From positions 1 through 64,000 of the forward strand of contig JAUSKU010000037.1 in assembly GCA_030646755.1 (NCBI GenBank): a DNA stretch of 64,000 nt, given 5' to 3'. Shown one piece after another: positions 59,526 through 64,000 of this stretch. This DNA is from Deltaproteobacteria bacterium. Lineage in GTDB: Bacteria > Desulfobacterota > JAENJC01. The notes under the pieces were generated by a model. The model saw only the letters and a list, made by a program, of their open reading frames with translations, did not search any database and was not told the origin of the DNA. The position numbers and the translations under genes were made by a program. Within the stretch, counting starts at the first letter, position 1; every line of letters starts with the position of its first letter.

Positions 59526-60071
59526 TCAATATTGTTGATTAGCCCAGTAGTAGATGGCCACAAATGCCAAAAGGACAAAAACTGTTCTTAACGTCATTTT
59601 TTTCTTGCCGCTAGCGTTTCCGACATCTTGGTAGAACTCATGCGCTAATTTATGTGCGAACCATACAATTCCACTTGCCAATAATAATCCCAATAGCCCA
59701 TAAATTATGTATGCCGCTTGTACAGTACCGGAGACAACCTTCTCAGAAAAGCCAACGCCAAATAGAAGCCCGCTCATACCACTCAGAACATAGGAAGATG
59801 AGAGAGCGGTTTTTCTCCCCCAACGACGTGCCTTCTCAAATAAAATATTTTCTTTTTGATTCTTCGAGGGTTTGCCCTTTACTATGACTAAAGAGATAAC
59901 CACAAGGGCTGCTATCAGTAAATGTGGTGTCTTATCTATAGTTGGCTTAGACTTTTGAAAAAGCCAATCAACAAAGAGAGTAATATCTACAATTATCCCA
60001 AGGGCATTTACGACGGCAAATACGATTGCTGAGCCAAGAAAAACAAAAACAATTGTTTTTAACTCTTTCAA
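59526..60071 (-). CDS. Membrane protein of unknown function
   Basis: 181 residues with four or five hydrophobic segments (about residues 7-30, 48-64, 88-108, 116-137 and 161-178) and a basic loop KGKPSKNQKENILFEKARRWGRK. TTG 60069-60071 with AGAGG upstream. No family recognised. It lies 22 bp after the secreted-protein gene, so the two may be co-transcribed. Confidence 0.6.
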   Translation of the reverse strand: MKELKTIVFVFLGSAIVFAVVNALGIIVDITLFVDWLFQKSKPTIDKTPHLLIAALVVISLVIVKGKPSKNQKENILFEKARRWGRKTALSSSYVLSGMSGLLFGVGFSEKVVSGTVQAAYIIYGLLGLLLASGIVWFAHKLAHEFYQDVGNASGKKKMTLRTVFVLLAFVAIYYWANQQY

Positions 60072-60093
60072 AAGAAACCTCTTTTGGGAATGG

Positions 60094-60462
60094 CTATTTT
60101 TTAGGCTTTACCGCATAGACACAATCCCCATAAATTACACCAGACGCCCCCGGGGATATCTTTTCCACAGAACCGTCGCTCTTCGTCCAACTTACTTCCC
60201 CAAGCGAATAAATAATACGTATATTTATTATTGCCTTCCCGCCATTTTTCTGGCATTTTGTGGCAAGTTCTAAATAGTTTGGAATCTCATCATGTGTAGG
60301 GCCACCAGAGCTACTATTCGCCGTCATCTTCGACTTCAATATTTCATATCCAGGTATCTCACCACCGGCGTACTCCCCAAGCCATTCTGCACCCTCTGCT
60401 TTTAGGGTCATGTGACTTAATAAAATTAGCAATAAAACATTGATACGAAACAAATTCTTCAT
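60094..60462 (-). CDS. Small secreted protein of unknown function
   Basis: 122 residues. Signal peptide MKNLFRINVLLLILLSHMTLKAEGAE, then a mature part of about 97 residues with two cysteines (TKCQKNGG and GDCVYAV) that could form a disulphide. Strong ribosome site AGGAGG before ATG 60460-60462. No family recognised. Confidence 0.6.
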   Translation of the reverse strand: MKNLFRINVLLLILLSHMTLKAEGAEWLGEYAGGEIPGYEILKSKMTANSSSGGPTHDEIPNYLELATKCQKNGGKAIINIRIIYSLGEVSWTKSDGSVEKISPGASGVIYGDCVYAVKPKK

Positions 60463-60706
60463 GACTTACCTCCTATTGAAAATATTTTTCATTTTTAGAT
60501 GAACCGGCTGAGTTTTTCGTATTCTCCCCAGTTTACCCCGCCCGCAATGAACAACTAATAGATAAATATACGAACCATGTTCGCTTATTCCACCTTTGGT
60601 GACTTTGAAACGACTCTATAATAACCCTATTCCTGTGTCAAGCGCGCCCTATTTTCTGGGTCTTTCGTCTTTTGTATTGCTAAACTGACAATTGCTAAAC
60701 TGATGA

Positions 60707-60735
60707 TTGACATTTCCTGAATGCGGGTTTAACTT
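60707..60735 (+). promoter_or_regulatory. Possible copA promoter, leaderless layout
   Basis: TTGACA (60707-60712), 17-bp spacer, TAACTT (60730-60735; weak), then 7 bases to ATG 60743. Confidence 0.35.
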
Positions 60736-60742
60736 TAAAGCA

Positions 60743-63436
60743 ATGGAGAATAAATTGCCTAAAGATCCAGTATGCGGGATGGAAGTTGACCCCTCAATGG
60801 CCGCAGGAGCGTCCGTGTACAATGGGGAGACCATATACTTCTGCAACATTAATTGCAAGAAAAAGTTTGATGCAGACCCTGGGAGATATATCAAAGAGGT
60901 GGAAAAAGAAACCTCCATTGACCCTATATGCGGGATGTCTGTCAGCAAGGCCTCCCCGAAGGGCGGGATCTCTGAATACAACGGCAAGACATACTACTTC
61001 TGCAATATAAACTGCAAAAAGAGATTCGACGCCGACCCCGAGGCGGCCCTACATCCGACACAACTCCCCTCCCCCTTGACGGGGGAGGGTCAGGGTGGGG
61101 GTGAAAGTCCTGATTACCGGCCACTTGAAATTTCACCCACCCCCTCACCCCCTCCCGTCAAGGGAGGGGGAAAGAAGAAGCTCGGAAAGACCGTAACCGT
61201 GACGCTCCCTGTGGAAGGGATGACCTGCGCCTCCTGCGTAAGGACCATTGAAACCGCCTTAAACGGCTCCGAAGGTGTAGCAAAGGCCGTGATCAACTTT
61301 GCCACCGAGAAGGTAACCATAGAATACGACCCGAATATCCTTGATGAGGAAGGACTTGCCGGAATTGTTGAAGGGGTGGGGTACCGTATCCCTCTGACCA
61401 GGGTAGCAGATGAGGAAGAGGACATGAGGCGGATGAACGCAGCCCGCTTCAGGATGACCTCTGCATGGATATTTTCATCCCCGATAATCCTGGCCATGGT
61501 CCTTCACATGGTATTCGGCATACATATACCGGGATTTGATTGGCTTATGATAATCCTTGCCGTTCCTATCGTCTTCTGGAACGGGGGCCAGACCCTCGAT
61601 GCGGCGGCCAAGGCTGCAAGGAACCTGACTGCCAACATGGACACCCTCATTGCCATGGGAACCGGTGTGGCATTCATAACCGGTCCCATAAGACTTTTGG
61701 GTTTTCCTATTGAGAATTACAGCGGAATAGCCGCGATGGTCATGGCTTTTCATCTTACTGGAAGGTACATAGAGGCCCTGGCCAAGGGAAGGGCCTCCCT
61801 TGCCATAAAGAAGCTCCTCCAGCTTGGGGCAAAGACCGCCCACATCCTCGTTGACGGCGAAGAGAAGGAGGTTCCGGTCGAATCCTTGAAGGTCGGGGAT
61901 GTAATGGTCATCCGCCCCGGGGAGAAGATACCTACAGACGGGGTGATCATCGAGGGACAGAGCCAGATTGATGAATCCATGGCCACCGGGGAGTCAATGC
62001 CCGTCGGGAAAAAGGTAGGAGACGAGGTGATAGGCGCTACGGTAAACCAGATGGGGCTCCTGAAGGTCAGGGCAGCAAAGGTGGGGAAGGACACATTCCT
62101 TTCCAATGTCATAAAGATGGTGGAGGAGTGCCAGGGCTCCAAGGTCCCGATCCAGGAGTTTGCAGACAGAATCACTGCTTTCTTTGTACCATCGGTCCTC
62201 GGTATTGCCCTGACAACATTTGCGCTCTGGCTCATCTTCCCCGGCTTCTTTATAGCTATTATAAAGGCGGCCAGCATCTTTCTCCCCTGGGTCAACCCTT
62301 CCCAGGATACGCTGTCTCTTGCTATATTTGCCGGTATTGCTGTCCTCGTGATCGCCTGTCCCTGCGCCCTCGGCCTTGCTACGCCAACTGCCCTGATGGT
62401 CGGCTCAGGCCTCGGTGCAGAGCATGGCATCCTTATTAGAAAGGGTGAGGCGATCCAGACCATGAAGGAGATAAAGGCCGTGGTATTTGACAAGACAGGG
62501 ACGATTACCAAGGGGAGGCCGGAGGTAACAGATATAGTGGTCAGTGGTCAGTGGTCAGTGGTCGGTAGGGGCGAGGTGCCCTCGCCCGAATTAGACCTCC
62601 TTCTCTATGCCGCATCCATTGAGGCCGGTTCGGAACACCCTCTTGCTTCCGCAATCGTAAACTCTGCGCAGGATAAAAAGATCAAGCTCGGTTCGCTTAC
62701 TGATTTTAAAGTCATCGCAGGACATGGTGTGAGTGGAAAGATAGATGGAAAGTCGGTGGTGGTTGGAAACCAGAAGCTGATGAGAGATTCTGGCGTTGAT
62801 TTCAGCGCGGTTCAGGATGATCTCCACGGGCTTGAAGACGAGGCAAAGACAGCCATGCTGGTATCCATTGACGGGAGAATAGCAGGGATTATCGCCGTGG
62901 CCGATACACTGAAGGACGATTCAGTCCAGGCCATTGCAGAACTCAGGGAAATGGGACTTGAGACAATCATGCTCACTGGGGACAACAGGAGGACCGCCGA
63001 GGCCATTGCGAAGAAGGTAGGGATATCCAGGGTCTTATCAGAGGTCCTTCCCCAGGACAAGGTCTCAGAGATACAGCGTGTCCAGAAGGAGATCGGGATG
63101 ACGGCAATGGTTGGAGACGGTATAAATGACGCCCCTGCCCTCACCCAGGCCAATGTTGGCATCGCCATAGGAACCGGGACGGACATCGCAATAGAGGCAT
63201 CGGATGTGACCCTTGTAAGAGGCGAGCTATCAGGGGTAGTCAGCGCAATAAAACTCTCCCGCGCCACATTCTCAAAGATACGCCAGAACCTCTTCTGGGC
63301 CTACTTTTACAACACCATCGCCATCCCAATAGCCATCTTCGGACTTTTACACCCGGTAATCGCCGAGGCAGCCATGGCGTTCAGCTCGATTAACGTTGTT
63401 ACTAACTCGATGCGCCTCAGGAAAGTCAAGATTTAG
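60743..63436 (+). CDS. copA: Copper-translocating P1B-type ATPase with two TRASH/YHS domains
   Basis: Two N-terminal TRASH/YHS metal-binding domains ([23 protein letters not shown] and [23 protein letters not shown], about residues 8-95). Then an HMA domain (GMTCASC, about 159-165), the actuator TGES (ATGESMP), the membrane CPC motif (ACPCALG, about 538), the phosphorylation site DKTGT (about 582) and [10 protein letters not shown] (about 792). It exports Cu(I) across the inner membrane. Two in-frame repeat insertions: 61062-61170 encodes a Pro/Gly-rich linker ([23 protein letters not shown]) between the TRASH and HMA domains; 62535-62588 encodes [18 protein letters not shown] near the start of the nucleotide-binding domain. 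Confidence 0.94.
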   Translation: MENKLPKDPVCGMEVDPSMAAGASVYNGETIYFCNINCKKKFDADPGRYIKEVEKETSIDPICGMSVSKASPKGGISEYNGKTYYFCNINCKKRFDADPEAALHPTQLPSPLTGEGQGGGESPDYRPLEISPTPSPPPVKGGGKKKLGKTVTVTLPVEGMTCASCVRTIETALNGSEGVAKAVINFATEKVTIEYDPNILDEEGLAGIVEGVGYRIPLTRVADEEEDMRRMNAARFRMTSAWIFSSPIILAMVLHMVFGIHIPGFDWLMIILAVPIVFWNGGQTLDAAAKAARNLTANMDTLIAMGTGVAFITGPIRLLGFPIENYSGIAAMVMAFHLTGRYIEALAKGRASLAIKKLLQLGAKTAHILVDGEEKEVPVESLKVGDVMVIRPGEKIPTDGVIIEGQSQIDESMATGESMPVGKKVGDEVIGATVNQMGLLKVRAAKVGKDTFLSNVIKMVEECQGSKVPIQEFADRITAFFVPSVLGIALTTFALWLIFPGFFIAIIKAASIFLPWVNPSQDTLSLAIFAGIAVLVIACPCALGLATPTALMVGSGLGAEHGILIRKGEAIQTMKEIKAVVFDKTGTITKGRPEVTDIVVSGQWSVVGRGEVPSPELDLLLYAASIEAGSEHPLASAIVNSAQDKKIKLGSLTDFKVIAGHGVSGKIDGKSVVVGNQKLMRDSGVDFSAVQDDLHGLEDEAKTAMLVSIDGRIAGIIAVADTLKDDSVQAIAELREMGLETIMLTGDNRRTAEAIAKKVGISRVLSEVLPQDKVSEIQRVQKEIGMTAMVGDGINDAPALTQANVGIAIGTGTDIAIEASDVTLVRGELSGVVSAIKLSRATFSKIRQNLFWAYFYNTIAIPIAIFGLLHPVIAEAAMAFSSINVVTNSMRLRKVKI
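61062..61170 (+). repeat. Inverted pair of CCCCTCCC-type palindromes inside copA
   Basis: AACTCCCCTCCCCCTTGACG..GGGTGGGGGTGAAAGT and the inverted AATTTCACCCACCCCCTCAC..CGTCAAGGGAGGGGG, 109 bp. The complete intergenic-type composite, in frame between two domains. Confidence 0.88.
62535..62588 (+). repeat. Four heptamers plus GGGGCGA palindrome inside copA
   Basis: TAGTGGT, CAGTGGT, CAGTGGT, CAGTGGT (28 bp), then CGG and TAGGGGCGAGGTGCCCTCGC plus CCG. In frame between RPEVTDI and [17 protein letters not shown]. Confidence 0.87.
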
Positions 63437-63543
63437 GGGCCGTTAAGGAATAACCAGTGCTTTTCTGGGTAAGCCTTTATGGCCCCTTATGCCGTTCCCG
63501 CCATTTTGATGTCCAGGTTAATTTTGAACGACGGCTTAGACCA

Positions 63544-64000
63544 CTATACAAAATACCTGGTCACATCGATCTTATATTTCTGGGGATCCAGGGTCTCAAC
63601 GATTGCCCTGCCTGCTTCCGGGTCCGAGATATCAACCATTTCACCATCTACCTCGTTCCCATCTGCATCGGCAATTATCTTGACCCTGGGTGTGCTCCAC
63701 TTACCAGGGTCAGGGTTGTTCTGCATGACAACAGCCAGCTCCTTGGTACTGAGGAGAAGGAGGGATCCAACCGGGTATATCCCTATACAGTTTATAAAGA
63801 GCTTTAGCAGGATAGGGTCGTATGCCTTTCCGGCACGGTTCATCATGAACCTGAGGGCCTTGTCAGGAGGATAAGGGACCCTGCTGTACACCCTGGATGA
63901 TGTAAGCCCGTCATAACAGTCTGCAAGGCTTATAATCCTGCCAAAAAGGCTTAAATTCGTATATGACGGAACCTTTGGGTATCCGGAAAAGTCATAGTTA
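63544..64000 (-). CDS. HD-GYP domain protein, C-terminal part (runs off the window)
   Basis: On the minus strand the frame is open from base 64000 to the stop at 63544 (about 151 residues). RIISLADCYDGLTSSRVYSR-type text (LADCYDGLTSSRVY) followed by PYPPDKALRFMMNRAGKAYDPILLKLFINCIGIYPVGSLLLL is the end of an HD-GYP cyclic-di-GMP phosphodiesterase domain (D-x-Y-D-A-L-T like helix, then the G-x-Y-P-x-G motif). The HD and GYP signatures themselves lie outside the window, so activity cannot be judged. Convergent with copA. Confidence 0.85.
   Translation of the reverse strand, partial: NYDFSGYPKVPSYTNLSLFGRIISLADCYDGLTSSRVYSRVPYPPDKALRFMMNRAGKAYDPILLKLFINCIGIYPVGSLLLLSTKELAVVMQNNPDPGKWSTPRVKIIADADGNEVDGEMVDISDPEAGRAIVETLDPQKYKIDVTRYFV

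Noticed and set aside
1..64000. tRNA, rRNA, tmRNA or other stable RNA genes
   Set aside because: Intergenic regions were read on both strands and no cloverleaf or rRNA-like sequence was recognised; the hairpins seen belong to repeat families.

Overview
This window reads as a chromosomal segment of a Gram-negative bacterium that makes corrinoids by the anaerobic route. The evidence is lnt (apolipoprotein N-acyltransferase), ClpS/ClpA/Aat, a bacterial complex I operon, the cbi gene set with a CbiE-CbiT fusion, a CbiM with a CbiN-like tail, a DUF3786 gene and TTG/GTG starts. The style resembles Desulfobacterota or Nitrospirota-like uncultured lineages, but I cannot fix the taxon. No rRNA, tRNA or CRISPR array was seen.

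Layout. 1-16.1 kb: a cobalamin locus, all on +. It holds a cobalt ECF transporter (cbiM-cbiQ-cbiO) and corrin-ring enzymes (cbiD, cbiET, cbiL, cbiF, cbiG, cbiH). These are followed by a geranylgeranyl-reductase-like flavoprotein, cbiP, a YdcF-like protein, a DUF3786 protein, a class-A beta-lactamase-like serine hydrolase, cbiB and a CobD-like aminotransferase. cbiA, cbiC, cbiJ, cbiK/X and the nucleotide-loop genes are absent and must lie elsewhere. 16.2-22.5 kb: parA-parB-bactofilin, a DbpA-like DEAD-box helicase, a Uma2 protein, a truncated spermidine-synthase-like gene, ribH and an EcfT protein. 22.5-26.0 kb: a repeat-rich accessory patch with a decayed REP-associated tyrosine transposase (RAYT), a NERD protein, a pentapeptide-repeat protein with a C-terminal Rossmann/TIR-like domain, and a 57-residue ORF. 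26.0-39.2 kb: uvrC, pilZ, a lone dppB-type permease, then dut-phoH-ybeY-dgk/PAP2-corC-lnt on +, and a membrane/TPR protein and mutS on -. 39.2-43.5 kb: a small-gene region with two attC-like sites, two toxin-antitoxin pairs and a periplasmic DNA ligase. 43.5-53.9 kb: an 11-subunit nuo operon (ABCDHIJKLMN) without nuoE, F or G. 54.1-57.4 kb: clpS-clpA-aat, the complete core of the bacterial N-degron pathway. 57.7-64 kb: rsmE, a RelE-type pair, two unknown proteins, a copper P-type ATPase with two TRASH domains, and the end of an HD-GYP protein.

The most striking signal is not a gene. Several families of short intergenic repeats also sit in frame inside conserved protein genes. They include a REP-like palindrome (TAGGGTGGGCTGYGCCCACC, 12 copies), GC-rich CCCCTCCC palindromes that often occur as inverted pairs, and arrays of almost always four tandem heptamers (28 bp) whose unit differs from place to place. 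Insertions are seen in cbiM, cbiD, cbiET, cbiF, cbiH, the flavoprotein, cbiP, lnt, mutS and copA. They fall in inter-domain linkers, surface loops or tails and leave the reading frame open. The RAYT relic is itself interrupted by the REP-like palindrome and lies in the densest REP cluster. Repeats also supply the stop codon of uvrC and the C-terminal tails of cbiM, cbiG and the pentapeptide protein.

A second pattern is a set of sigma70-like promoters (uvrC, mutS, dut, clpS, rsmE, possibly copA) whose -10 box ends only 6-11 nt before an ATG that has no Shine-Dalgarno sequence, which suggests leaderless mRNAs.
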